In this document: positions 16,041-23,898 of the stretch, in pieces | How positions within the stretch are numbered: position 1 is the stretch's first letter | How the letters are laid out: every line of letters begins with the position of its first letter | Origin: Paracidovorax wautersii | GTDB taxonomy: Bacteria > Pseudomonadota > Gammaproteobacteria > Burkholderiales > Burkholderiaceae_C | Length of the DNA: 64,000 nucleotides | Direction of reading: 5' to 3' | NCBI RefSeq assembly: GCF_900113035.1 | Contig: NZ_FONX01000011.1 | Span: 62,001-126,000 of the forward strand | Made by a program: the position numbers and the translations under genes | Notes under the pieces: generated by a model | The model's database searches: none | Seen by the model: only the letters and a program-made list of their open reading frames with translations | What the model was told of the DNA's origin: nothing

Positions 16041-16778
16041 CTAGGATTCGGCCAACGGCAGGCCCAACAGCACGGGTGCGTCGGCGTCGAGAATCAGGAT
16101 GCGCACGTCGGCCTGGCCAGCCAGTTCAATGACGTTCGCCAGGTCATCCGGCATACCCTTGCTTCGGTGCTCCTGGCGAAGCTGCTCCGCACTGATGCCC
16201 TCGGCGTGGTCCAGGTTCTTGTCCGTCCAGGGAGTGGAGATCAGCTTGATGCCGATCGCCGGGCTGTACGGAACCCGGAACGCGATGAACAGGAATGCCT
16301 CCGGCGTAGCGAGGTCTGCCAGGTTGGCGAGGTATTGGCCGGTTTCTTGGCTGATGTGTGCGCTGCTGATTTCCCAGCACCGGCTGTAGTAGCCGGTCTC
16401 GAAACTCAGGCGCTGTACGACTTCCCGCGCTGCCTCTGCCGAATAGGCGTCGCCGACGTGGATGGGGCGACCGTCGAAGTCGTCGCCATGGATGGCATAG
16501 ACCACGGCACCGATTACACCTTCGCCGCTGACACCTTCTGCGGTATCGCATTCGGCCAGCACCTCGGCACTCACGGGTTCGGGACCATTCCTGACCACGG
16601 CGAAATCGCTGGTGACGATGCACGAGGATGAAATCAGTTCCTCGTCGGAAAAGTGCTTTTGACTCGCGTGGATGATTCGCCAGACATGCGGGCTTCCGTC
16701 GTCGTAGCCGATGCACAGCGTGCGGACGATTTTCAGATTCCAGTAGCCGCGGAGAAAGGGATTGGGTTTCTGGGACAT
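16041..16778 (-). CDS. uncharacterised ICE protein (245 aa)
   Basis: A soluble acidic protein. The start at 16778 (MSQKPNPFLRGYWNL) has GGAGAG upstream; an ATG 14 codons earlier lacks a site. The N-terminal part is beta-rich (VRTLCIGYDDGSPHVWRIIH); the centre holds a DGRPIHVGDAYSAEAAREVV helix; the C-terminus has ADVRILILDADAPVLLG. Similar proteins occur on plasmids and ICEs, but I cannot assign a role. Confidence 0.8.
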   Translation of the reverse strand: MSQKPNPFLRGYWNLKIVRTLCIGYDDGSPHVWRIIHASQKHFSDEELISSSCIVTSDFAVVRNGPEPVSAEVLAECDTAEGVSGEGVIGAVVYAIHGDDFDGRPIHVGDAYSAEAAREVVQRLSFETGYYSRCWEISSAHISQETGQYLANLADLATPEAFLFIAFRVPYSPAIGIKLISTPWTDKNLDHAEGISAEQLRQEHRSKGMPDDLANVIELAGQADVRILILDADAPVLLGLPLAES

Positions 16779-16858
16779 GGGAACTCTCCAGATTTGAATA
16801 TTGGGGCCAATCTCCGCCACCGGGAATTGGACCCGGTTGGTTGAAAGTGGAAAATGCG

Positions 16859-17545
16859 TCAGTCGGCGCTGATCGTTGGCGTCTGAACCAGCCGTTCGGC
16901 GATGCGATGGCGCACATTTAGGCGAAATTGCTCATCGGTGATGCCGGCAAGCAGGTTGGCGGCCTCCAGCGCGATCAACGCTGAGGCCTCTTCGATGTCG
17001 GCGGCCAGGATGGTGTTGCGCAGTTGATCGCCGAGTTGAAGCGCCTGCGAGGACGTTCTGAAGACCTGGACCTCACGGCTCAGGTAGCAGCCGTTGCCGC
17101 CGAACTCGAATAGCCTTGGCTTGCTGCAATACCAGCAGCCCTCAAACTGGATGGCGGTCAGGTTATGGCCGTCATCGAAGCGGGTAGCGATCAGAAGCAG
17201 GGCTTCCAGGTCGGCGCCGTCCTCGAATTGGTGGTGCTCGATCAGGTTCTCCAGCTCCCCGTCCTGGTCAGCACCGAAGTGCGCGGCCAGCCGTTCAAGC
17301 AGAGGCGGAATCGACAACTCTTCGTCGTCGGGCATGGGGATGCCGAGTTGTGTGGCCAGGTTTTCCAGACCGTCCAGCACATCTGTCCAGCGTGGATCAT
17401 TGGTTTCGGCGATCTGGGCGATGTAGGCCTGCCCATTGCCGGGATGGTTTTCGTCGAGCGCGAAAGCACCGAACAGTGCCTTGATGACGGGAGTAACGCG
17501 GTTGAGCACGAGAACGCCCGTGCCTTCGTAGTAGTTGTTTGCCAT
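16859..17545 (-). CDS. uncharacterised ICE protein (228 aa) with hairpin-covered ribosome site
   Basis: A soluble acidic, Leu-rich protein. Residues 1-120 are helical (LVLNRVTPVIKALFGAFALD, MPDDEELSIPPLLERLAAHFG); a beta patch with GCWYCSKPRLFEFGGNGCYL follows at about 138-157. Two cysteines there could bind a metal. The AAGGAG ribosome site is part of a 9-bp hairpin that ends at the ATG. Function unknown. Confidence 0.82.
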   Translation of the reverse strand: MANNYYEGTGVLVLNRVTPVIKALFGAFALDENHPGNGQAYIAQIAETNDPRWTDVLDGLENLATQLGIPMPDDEELSIPPLLERLAAHFGADQDGELENLIEHHQFEDGADLEALLLIATRFDDGHNLTAIQFEGCWYCSKPRLFEFGGNGCYLSREVQVFRTSSQALQLGDQLRNTILAADIEEASALIALEAANLLAGITDEQFRLNVRHRIAERLVQTPTISAD

Positions 17546-17576
17546 GCTGGCTCCTTTCGAGAAGAGCGGAGCCAGC
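17546..17576 (-). promoter_or_regulatory. 9-bp hairpin covering the ribosome site of the 228-aa gene
   Basis: In the mRNA GCTGGCTCC (17576-17568) is perfectly complementary to GGAGCCAGC (17554-17546), which ends at the ATG and contains the Shine-Dalgarno GGAG. The loop is 13 nt. An 8-bp hairpin, TGCGGACG/CGTCCGCA, lies just upstream. Confidence 0.6.
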
Positions 17577-17640
17577 CCATGCGGACGATGGCGTCCGCAG
17601 GGAATAGCCCAAGGCCGTTGGCGTCGGGCGATGGGGAAGA

Positions 17641-17678
17641 AAAATTGAGGGACATGGCCTTATGGGCGCATGTCCCTC
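17641..17678 (-). terminator. intrinsic terminator after the 130-aa gene
   Basis: The minus-strand stem GAGGGACATG pairs perfectly with CATGTCCCTC and is followed by AATTTTTCTT. It begins 40 nt after the stop at 17719. Confidence 0.87.
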
Positions 17679-17718
17679 ACGGGGGGATCGAGAGGACAGT
17701 GGCGTGCCGGAGACCGGC

Positions 17719-18111
17719 TCACCAACCGCTGTAGTTCACCAGCAGGTCGGCGATGACCTTGCGGCGTTCCAGATCGAGACCGTCGAAGTCCGACAGCCCG
17801 TGGAAGCGGCAGCGCTTGAGCATGGCACCGCCCTCGCGCGCGTTGTAGAAGCTGACCATGGCGGACAGGAACATGCGTTCGCCGCTGCTCAGGACGCCGA
17901 GGGCATCGTTGAGCCGCAGCATGTCGGGACGCAAATCCCACTTGGTCTTGGCCTGGTTCAGGCCTTCACGGGTGCCGTCGCCGAACCACTCGGGACCAGC
18001 AATCTCGACACCGCGCTTCCAGGCCTCGAAGAAGGCTTGGGGCGCGGCAGCGAAATGCTGCTCTTCCCGCATGATCTGATCGACGACTTCCCGCGGCAGT
18101 AGCTGGTTCAT
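17719..18111 (-). CDS. uncharacterised ICE protein (130 aa)
   Basis: An all-helical soluble protein (MNQLLPREVVDQIMREEQHF, EAWKRGVEIAGPEWFGDGT, LGVLSSGERMFLSAMVSFYN, ERRKVIADLLVNYSGW). The last segment, with GERMFLSAMVSFYNAREGG, recalls a short helix pair also seen in plasmid proteins of unknown role. It follows the 70-aa gene by 21 nt, so the two share a transcript that starts with structured element B. Confidence 0.82.
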   Translation of the reverse strand: MNQLLPREVVDQIMREEQHFAAAPQAFFEAWKRGVEIAGPEWFGDGTREGLNQAKTKWDLRPDMLRLNDALGVLSSGERMFLSAMVSFYNAREGGAMLKRCRFHGLSDFDGLDLERRKVIADLLVNYSGW

Positions 18112-18132
18112 GACGTGATTTCTCCAGTTGGA

Positions 18133-18345
18133 TCAGGGAATGGCGAGCTGGGACCAGCCGCCTCTTTCGAGGGCGCGTTGAGCCGCGGCATAGCTGCGGA
18201 AGTACTCGCGGGATTCCCGCGAAACGGGACCTTCGGTATCGCGCGTGCCGATGTAGTGGCCGGCGGCGCTTTGCAAGACTTCGAGCGGCAGGAACTTGCC
18301 GCAGTAGGTCAGGGCCAACTGGCCGAAAGAGGCTTGCTGGGACAT
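18133..18345 (-). CDS. small uncharacterised ICE protein (70 aa)
   Basis: A 70-aa protein starting MSQQASFGQLALTYCGKFLP at 18345, with AAGGAG upstream; the longer open frame would translate the structured leader. The C-terminal helix has REYFRSYAAAQRALERGGW. It is the first gene after element B and probably co-transcribed with the 130-aa gene. No function recognised. Confidence 0.78.
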   Translation of the reverse strand: MSQQASFGQLALTYCGKFLPLEVLQSAAGHYIGTRDTEGPVSRESREYFRSYAAAQRALERGGWSQLAIP

Positions 18346-18440
18346 GGACGGGCTCCTTGGAAAAGCGGGGCCTTGTCCCTCACGGGATGGCAGCTCCCGC
18401 ACGCGGTTGATAAAAAGCATCAGCGTCACGGGGACGCTCA

Positions 18441-18542
18441 TCCGCAGAATTGATGCGATGCGGACTGGTGGGTGACGCGGGAGAGACCCGCGGCAGCCTG
18501 GAACCCTGGCTGCTGGCATGTGCTGACGAATCAGCGAACATG
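18441..18542 (-). ncRNA. structured leader element B (four-hairpin family)
   Basis: Read on the minus strand: outer stem CATGT/ACATG enclosing GCTGA-TTCG-TCAGC; GCAGCC paired with GGCTGC; CGCGGG paired with CCCGCG around TCTCT; then TCCGCA paired with TGCGGA around a loop with CGCATCA. It ends 95 nt before the ATG at 18345. Together with a terminator it fills the 330-bp gap 18346-18675. Confidence 0.72.
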
Positions 18543-18620
18543 CAGGCAGCTTCGTGCGAGGGCTGCGCCGCGTCAGTTGGAAAACGGCATTCGGCCCAGC
18601 CCCGATTGATGAGCACAGGA

Positions 18621-18650
18621 AAAGAAAAGCCCCGCATCGAGTACGGGGCT
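18621..18650 (-). terminator. intrinsic terminator after the 185-aa gene
   Basis: The minus-strand stem AGCCCCG/CGGGGCT has a TACTCGATG loop and is followed by TTTTCTTT. It starts 25 nt after the stop at 18676. Confidence 0.85.
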
Positions 18651-18675
18651 GTCAGGAGGGTGCGGTGGCGCTGGG

Positions 18676-19233
18676 TCAATCGGGCTTGTCGCCCAGGACA
18701 TGCTGCTTCCACAGGTCGAATGCCCGCTCGGGCGGAAGCTCGGCGAGGATGACGATGGGCTGGGCCTGCCTGGTGCGCAGCGAAGCGAAGTACGCCTTGC
18801 GGTCGGCGATAGCCTTGAGCTTGATGCCTTTGATGAACAGCAGTTTGCCGTCCTTGATGAACAGCACCTTGTTGCCGATGTCGCGGTTGAAGGCGGCTCG
18901 CACCTTGCGCTCCGCGTGCATGGCATCGGCCAGTTCATCGACCAGGAAGTCGAGCGTCATGTCGATGTAATGAGGGTCTTCACCCTCCTGGCCTAGATCG
19001 AGCGGCGCAGGCGGCAAGCCCTTGGCAAAGGCTTCGGCCTGAGCCAGCAGCGTCGTCTTGCCGTTGAGCGCGCGGAGGAATGTCGAGCCGCCATGCCCGT
19101 CGTTGCGGGCCTCGGCGATGGGAGTGCCGTCGAACACGATGGTCGCGGTGAAGCACAGCGTTTCCTCGCTGGCGAAGTCGGCGACCTTGAGGTTCTTCAG
19201 CGTGATGCGGTCTTGCTTGGTGATGGTGTCCAT
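18676..19233 (-). CDS. uncharacterised ICE protein (185 aa)
   Basis: A soluble protein starting MDTITKQDRITLKNLKV at 19233. Segments: FTATIVFDGTPIAEARNDGHGGS, a helix TTLLAQAEAFAKGLPP, and KVLFIKDGKLLFIKGIKLK. The FDG-P-A-NDGHGG stretch is typical of small phage and plasmid proteins without known role. The ribosome site is weak (CAGGA). Structured element C lies 101 nt upstream, and a terminator follows. Confidence 0.82.
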   Translation of the reverse strand: MDTITKQDRITLKNLKVADFASEETLCFTATIVFDGTPIAEARNDGHGGSTFLRALNGKTTLLAQAEAFAKGLPPAPLDLGQEGEDPHYIDMTLDFLVDELADAMHAERKVRAAFNRDIGNKVLFIKDGKLLFIKGIKLKAIADRKAYFASLRTRQAQPIVILAELPPERAFDLWKQHVLGDKPD

Positions 19234-19334
19234 GGGAAGTCCTGAAATCGACCGGGTGGCGACATGCCCCTGACGGGACGTGGCGACCATCCCGTGGGTT
19301 GGAGAAAGGAGGCATCGATGCCCCGGTGGGCAGC

Positions 19335-19439
19335 GTTCGCCGGTGAGATGCCGAAGCGAACTGGTGGGTGGCGTGGGCGGAACCCACGGCAGCCTTGACA
19401 CCCTGGCTGCGGGCTGCTGCCGATACATCGGCAATGCAG
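19335..19439 (-). ncRNA. structured leader element C (four-hairpin family)
   Basis: Read on the minus strand: outer stem CTGC/GCAG enclosing TGCCGAT-GT-ATCGGCA; GCAGCC paired with GGCTGC around AGGGTGTCAA; CGTGGG paired with CCCACG around TTCCG; then GTTCGC paired with GCGAAC around a loop with CGGCATC. Several stems differ from element B by paired changes (CGCGGG to CGTGGG with CCCGCG to CCCACG). It begins 36 nt after the methyltransferase stop. Confidence 0.72.
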
Positions 19440-19475
19440 GGGGAGAATGGCGCGGCCGGCAGGCTGCGTCGTCGA

Positions 19476-21083
19476 TCAATCCGAAGCGGTCGAGTCCGTC
19501 TTGTGCAGGCACTGCACCAGCCGGTTGCCCAGCCAAGCCATGCACGGGACGGCCATGGAGTTGCCAATCGCCTTGTAGCGCGGAGCGTCTGCGGCAGGCT
19601 TGCCGCGATACGGGATCAGCGTGTAGTCGTCGGGCATGCCCTGCAGCCGCTCGCACTCCATGGGCATCAGCCGCCGCACCCGCCATTGCGACCAGTCCGC
19701 TGCACCGGATTCATTCCAGTCGTAGCGGAAATGTGCCTCGAAGTCGGGGGCCAGGACATGGGGCTTGTCTGCGCCGCCGCCGCTGGTACGCAACGCCGCC
19801 GCAACGCTTCCGCCCAGTTCGGCAGCAAGACCCTGCGTCCGTCCCCGCAGGGCAACGCAGGCCACCATCGGCACACCGTAGCCCGGCTTGCCGTTGGACA
19901 GGACGGTGCAAGACACCTGTCCATGGCCCGACTCGAAGCGCACTTCGCCGCGGTTGTTCTGCGCGAAGGCGATGGCGGGCACGACGCCTGCGTTCGCATG
20001 GCTGTTGCGATGCCCGCCGGCACGCAGCGTCGGCGTCAGGTCGATCGTGGCGTCCGCGCCGCTGCCCTGGGCGGTGAAGGCGATGATCGGCACGCCCTTT
20101 CCCGTACCGTCCTCGCTGCTGCCCTTGCCGTTGTTGGCGGTGTCGAGGGTGTGGGCGATGCTGCCGGCGATGGACTGCACCATGAACGTCTCGGTGCGGA
20201 TGTCGTGCTTGGGACCCGCGGCCATCAGGCATGCCGCAACATCGACGGGGCCAATGCCGCCGCTGAATCCGAACGTCGTCGTGACCTTGCCGTAGGGCTG
20301 GTTCAGTCCAGCGAATCCTGCGTATCCGCCTGCTGCTGCAGCACCCGGTCCAGCAGCGCGGGCAGCTTCTTGCCACGGCGCGCGGCCCGCAGAAGAATCC
20401 CCGCGCAGGCCTGTGCGCTCAAAAAGTACTTCGGAGGGATCGAGGTCATCACCACCACATGCCACAAGAAACACGCGCTTGCGGCGTTGGGCGACACCGA
20501 AATATTGAGCGTCGAGCACGCGCCAGGCGATGCGGCGGCGGGGTCCAGACACACAACCAGCGTGCGCCCATTTTTCCCCTGGCGGCTGGAGCGCACGGCT
20601 TTCTCCGGCCAGTGCGCCCAGGAAATGCCCGAAGGCATTGCTGCGGTCGTTGAGGACGCCGGGGACGTTTTCCCAGACGAGCGTTGCCGGCGGGCGGCGG
20701 TCTTGGTGGCGGGTTTGGTCGATGGCATTTGCAAGCTCCACATAGGCAAGGGTCAAGGCGCCGCGCGGGTCGTTCAACCCCTGGCGCGCGCCGGCAACGC
20801 TGAACGACTGGCACGGCGTGCCGCCGACCAGGATGTCGGGCGCCGGCACGGTGCCGGCGCGCACCTGACGGGCGATCGCGGTCATGTCGCCCAGGTTGGG
20901 CACATGGGGGTAACGGTGGGCGAGCACGGCGCTCGGGAACGGCTCGATCTCGGCGAACCACGCGGCTTTGAGGCCGAGGGGTTGCCATGCGAGGCTCACG
21001 GCCTCGATGCCGCTGCACACGCTGCCGTACAGCAGTGGCGCGGCCTGGGGCGCACCGCGAAGGGTGCAAGGTTGCGGGTTCAT
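19476..21083 (-). CDS. DNA (cytosine-5-)-methyltransferase
   Basis: A 535-aa C5 DNA methylase. Start 21083 has AGGAG upstream. Motifs in order: SAM loop SVCSGIEAVSLAW (I), catalytic TPCQSFSVAG (IV), ENVPG (VI), QRRKRVFLV (VIII) and GNSMAV (X, about residue 505). The region between VIII and X is unusually long (about 280 residues) and Gly-rich, so the target-recognition part is large. No partner nuclease is nearby, so it is a solitary methylase that may protect the ICE from host restriction. The specificity cannot be read from the sequence. Confidence 0.93.
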   Translation of the reverse strand: MNPQPCTLRGAPQAAPLLYGSVCSGIEAVSLAWQPLGLKAAWFAEIEPFPSAVLAHRYPHVPNLGDMTAIARQVRAGTVPAPDILVGGTPCQSFSVAGARQGLNDPRGALTLAYVELANAIDQTRHQDRRPPATLVWENVPGVLNDRSNAFGHFLGALAGESRALQPPGEKWAHAGCVSGPRRRIAWRVLDAQYFGVAQRRKRVFLVACGGDDLDPSEVLFERTGLRGDSSAGRAPWQEAARAAGPGAAAAGGYAGFAGLNQPYGKVTTTFGFSGGIGPVDVAACLMAAGPKHDIRTETFMVQSIAGSIAHTLDTANNGKGSSEDGTGKGVPIIAFTAQGSGADATIDLTPTLRAGGHRNSHANAGVVPAIAFAQNNRGEVRFESGHGQVSCTVLSNGKPGYGVPMVACVALRGRTQGLAAELGGSVAAALRTSGGGADKPHVLAPDFEAHFRYDWNESGAADWSQWRVRRLMPMECERLQGMPDDYTLIPYRGKPAADAPRYKAIGNSMAVPCMAWLGNRLVQCLHKTDSTASD

Positions 21084-21602
21084 GTCGGGTCTCCTGTTCG
21101 TGTGGCCCGGGGCGGGCCGGGACGTTGATAGGCAGGAGAAAGGCGCCGAAGGCCCTGCGGCCTTCGGCTCGGGAGGACAGAACCACCCGTGGGCTGGTGC
21201 AGGCCCGGTCGTCGCTAGAACCGTCTGCTCATCAGCAATCACACCCGGCGCATGTCGTGGTTCGCGCCGGCATCGTCTGGCGCACATCCGCGCACAAAGG
21301 GAGCCCGTTTTTGCGCCGGCGGGCACCGGCACCGAATACCGCTGACCACGAAGGGTCTCCGGGTGGCTCGCGCAGCTTGGCAAGCCACCGGGGGACCCTT
21401 CGCAGAGGCGGGAGAAATGCAGATCAGCAGAACGCGCAGGAGGCGGTTCGCGGAGAAGCTACCTTCAGGTCCCGCGGCCGGGGATGACCAAGCGGGACGC
21501 GCACACGGACAAGAAGGCGTTGCGCGCTGGGCGTCCCGCAGGGCGTGCGGAACACAGGCCGCGCCGCCGATGGCGGGCACGGTTCACGGGGAACGGGGTC
21601 GG
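21084..21602 (-). other. 519-bp gene-free, hairpin-rich stretch upstream of the methyltransferase
   Basis: No convincing gene. Two strong hairpins: GCCGAAGGCC/GGCCTTCGGC (21145-21168, CTGC loop), and a long imperfect stem at about 21349-21401 built on CGAAGGGTC and GACCCTTCG with a paired GGTGGCT/AGCCACC inside. The 113-codon minus frame here has poor codon use and no ribosome site. Confidence 0.6.
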
Positions 21603-23615
21603 TCAGGAGCCTTTGCGGCCGCTGCGGCGCGGGCGCGAGGCACCACGCTTGGACGTGCCGGATTCGACCGGCAGCGTGCCTTTGCAGTCGGGGTAGCGAC
21701 TGCACGACCAGAATGGGCCGCTCTTGCCGGTGCGCTGGCGCGTCGGTGCGCCGCACTGTGGGCAAGGCGGTCCGTGGGGAACCTTGATGGACAGGGACGT
21801 GCTGCCGTACTGCGCGATCAACTGTGAGATCCATGCAGCCTGCTTGCCGATGAATACGTCCAGCGTGAGCTGTCCAGCTTCGATCATGTCCAGCGCCTGT
21901 TCCCAGACGGCGGTTGTCCCTGGGTCGGCAATCGCTGTGGGCACCGCGTCGATCAGGGTGAAGGCCGCATCCGAGGCACGGATGGCGCGGCCCTTCTTCA
22001 CGAGGTAGCCCCGCGTCAGCAGGCCACTGATGATGTTGGCCCGCGTCGCTTCGGTGCCGATGCCGACCGTATCCTTGAGCTTCTGTTTCAGGCGCGGGTC
22101 CGAGACCAGTTTGGCGACGCCCTTCATGGACTTGACCAACTCGCCCTGCGTATAGGGCCGAGGGGGCAGCGTCTTGAGCGCCTTCAGATCGACGTCGGCC
22201 ACCTGACATGCCAGGCCCTCGCGCAGCGCGGGCAGTACCTGGCTGCGCGCCGCAGGGTCGCCATCCTCCTCGGATTGCGGTTCGGCCAGCACCAGGCGCC
22301 ACCCCTTGACGACGACCTGCTTGCCGGTGGCCGCCAGCGTCTGCTGGCCGCAGGAGAGGTTCGCCACATTGCGGTCGAACTCGTGGTGAGGAAGGAATTG
22401 CGCCAGGTAATGCGCCCGGATCAGCCGATACACTGCCAGTTCCTTCTCACTCATGGTCGAGAGGTTCGCCGGTTCGAGCGTCGGGATGATGCCGTGGTGA
22501 GCAGACACCTTCGCGTCGTTCCAGGCGCGTGAGCGTTGAGTGCGGTTGAGCTGGTCCATGATCGGTCGCAGCAAGGGATCGGTCTTGACCAGGCTGTCGA
22601 GGACCGTTGGCACCTCGGCGAACATGCTTTCGGGCAGGTAGCCCGAATCGGAGCGCGGGTACGTCGTGGCCTTGTGCGTCTCGTATAGGGCCTGAGCAAT
22701 GTCTAAGGTCTCCTGCACATCGAGCCCAAGCTGCCTGGAACACACCTCCTGCAAGGTCCCCAGGTCGAACGGCAGCGGCGGGCCTTCCCGCACGCGCTCG
22801 GTTTCGACCGCCACCACCTGGGCGCTGTCCGCGGCGCGGATCTGCTGCGCGGCGTGCTGCGCGATGGGCTGCTGCAGGCAGCGGCCGGCGTCGTCGGTGC
22901 ATGCTTTCGGGGGAACCCACTGCGCGGCGAAAGTCTGGCCACCGGCGGACAGGGACACGTCGATGGCCCAGTACGGCACGGACACGAAGGCGGTGATCTC
23001 GCGGTCGCGGTCCACGACCAGTTTGAGCGTGGGGGTCTGGACGCGGCCTACCGACAGCACGCCGTCGTAGCCGGCCTGCCGTCCCAGCACCGTGAACAAG
23101 CGGCTGAGGTTCATGCCGACGAGCCAATCCGCCCGAGAGCGCGCCAGCGCCGAGTAGTACATCGGCAGCGTCTCGGCCGATGGCCGGAGCTTGCCGAGTG
23201 CCGCGCGGATGGACGCATCGTTGAGCGCCGACAACCACAGCCGTTCGATGGGACCGCGGTAGCCGCACAGGTCGATGATCTCGCGGGCGATCAACTCGCC
23301 CTCGCGGTCGGCATCTGTGGCGATGACAAGCTGGGTCGCCTTAGCCAGAAGCGCCTTGACGACTTTGAACTGCGTGGCGGTTTTAGGTTTGACCTCGACC
23401 CGCCAGTGCTGAGGAATGATGGGCAACTGCTCCAGCGACCAGCGCTTGAGCGCCGCGTCATAGACCTCGGGGGCTGCCGCTTCGACGAGATGGCCGATGC
23501 ACCAGGTGACGGTGACGCCGGAACCGTTGAGGCAGCCTTCACCGCGCTGCGTGGCACCGAGAATTCGGCCAATGTCTTTGCCCTGGGAGGGCTTCTCGCA
23601 CAAGAACAGCCGCAT
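21603..23615 (-). CDS. topB: DNA topoisomerase III
   Basis: A 670-aa type IA topoisomerase that separates replication or transfer intermediates. It begins MRLFLCEKPSQGKDI, typical of the ICE/plasmid TopB group; the 36-codon longer frame has no ribosome site. The Toprim acidic motif lies in VIATDADREGELIAREII (about residues 97-115). The active tyrosine is in TTYPRSDSGYL (about 325). A C-terminal zinc finger has CPQC and CSRYPDC. It is a separate unit from ssb: a 14-bp hairpin and a copy of the CTATCCCCAGGGGATAG palindrome lie between them. Confidence 0.95.
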   Translation of the reverse strand: MRLFLCEKPSQGKDIGRILGATQRGEGCLNGSGVTVTWCIGHLVEAAAPEVYDAALKRWSLEQLPIIPQHWRVEVKPKTATQFKVVKALLAKATQLVIATDADREGELIAREIIDLCGYRGPIERLWLSALNDASIRAALGKLRPSAETLPMYYSALARSRADWLVGMNLSRLFTVLGRQAGYDGVLSVGRVQTPTLKLVVDRDREITAFVSVPYWAIDVSLSAGGQTFAAQWVPPKACTDDAGRCLQQPIAQHAAQQIRAADSAQVVAVETERVREGPPLPFDLGTLQEVCSRQLGLDVQETLDIAQALYETHKATTYPRSDSGYLPESMFAEVPTVLDSLVKTDPLLRPIMDQLNRTQRSRAWNDAKVSAHHGIIPTLEPANLSTMSEKELAVYRLIRAHYLAQFLPHHEFDRNVANLSCGQQTLAATGKQVVVKGWRLVLAEPQSEEDGDPAARSQVLPALREGLACQVADVDLKALKTLPPRPYTQGELVKSMKGVAKLVSDPRLKQKLKDTVGIGTEATRANIISGLLTRGYLVKKGRAIRASDAAFTLIDAVPTAIADPGTTAVWEQALDMIEAGQLTLDVFIGKQAAWISQLIAQYGSTSLSIKVPHGPPCPQCGAPTRQRTGKSGPFWSCSRYPDCKGTLPVESGTSKRGASRPRRSGRKGS

Positions 23616-23823
23616 GTCCGTCCATCCCGATTCCCGTTGTTCATGGAGTTGCTGGAATCGAGGATGCCGAGCGCCACCTGGGGTAGCAGCAAACAAGCCG
23701 CATGCGCCGGCGACCGCTTTCACGCCGATGGAATGGCTCGGGCGGGGATGGCGCGTGGCCGCAGGTGTGCGGACCAGTAGCCGCGATTTGCGGGAGCGCG
23801 TGGAAGTCGATGGACGTTGATGG

Positions 23824-23844
23824 AGCTATCCCCAGGGGATAGCT
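23824..23844. promoter_or_regulatory. palindrome copy 1 (core CTATCCCCAGGGGATAG), upstream of topB
   Basis: A perfect 21-bp palindrome (10+1+10) centred on A at 23834, 209 nt before the topB start. Identical over 21 bp to copy 2 at 25836-25856. Likely an operator for an ICE regulator. Confidence 0.65.
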
Positions 23845-23852
23845 TGCGGGGT

Positions 23853-23894
23853 GCATGGAGGGCGGCGAAGCACTACGGCGGCCGCCCTCCATGC
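23853..23894 (-). other. 14-bp perfect hairpin after ssb
   Basis: GCATGGAGGGCGGC (23853-23866) and its exact complement (23881-23894) enclose a 14-nt loop, 5 nt after the ssb stop. No T tract follows, so it may stabilise the mRNA end or act as a Rho-independent pause rather than a classical terminator. Confidence 0.6.
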
Positions 23895-23898
23895 CGGT

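Noticed and set aside
21239-21580. A 113-codon minus frame in the gap before the methyltransferase
   Set aside because: No ribosome site, unlikely composition and overlap with a long inverted repeat.
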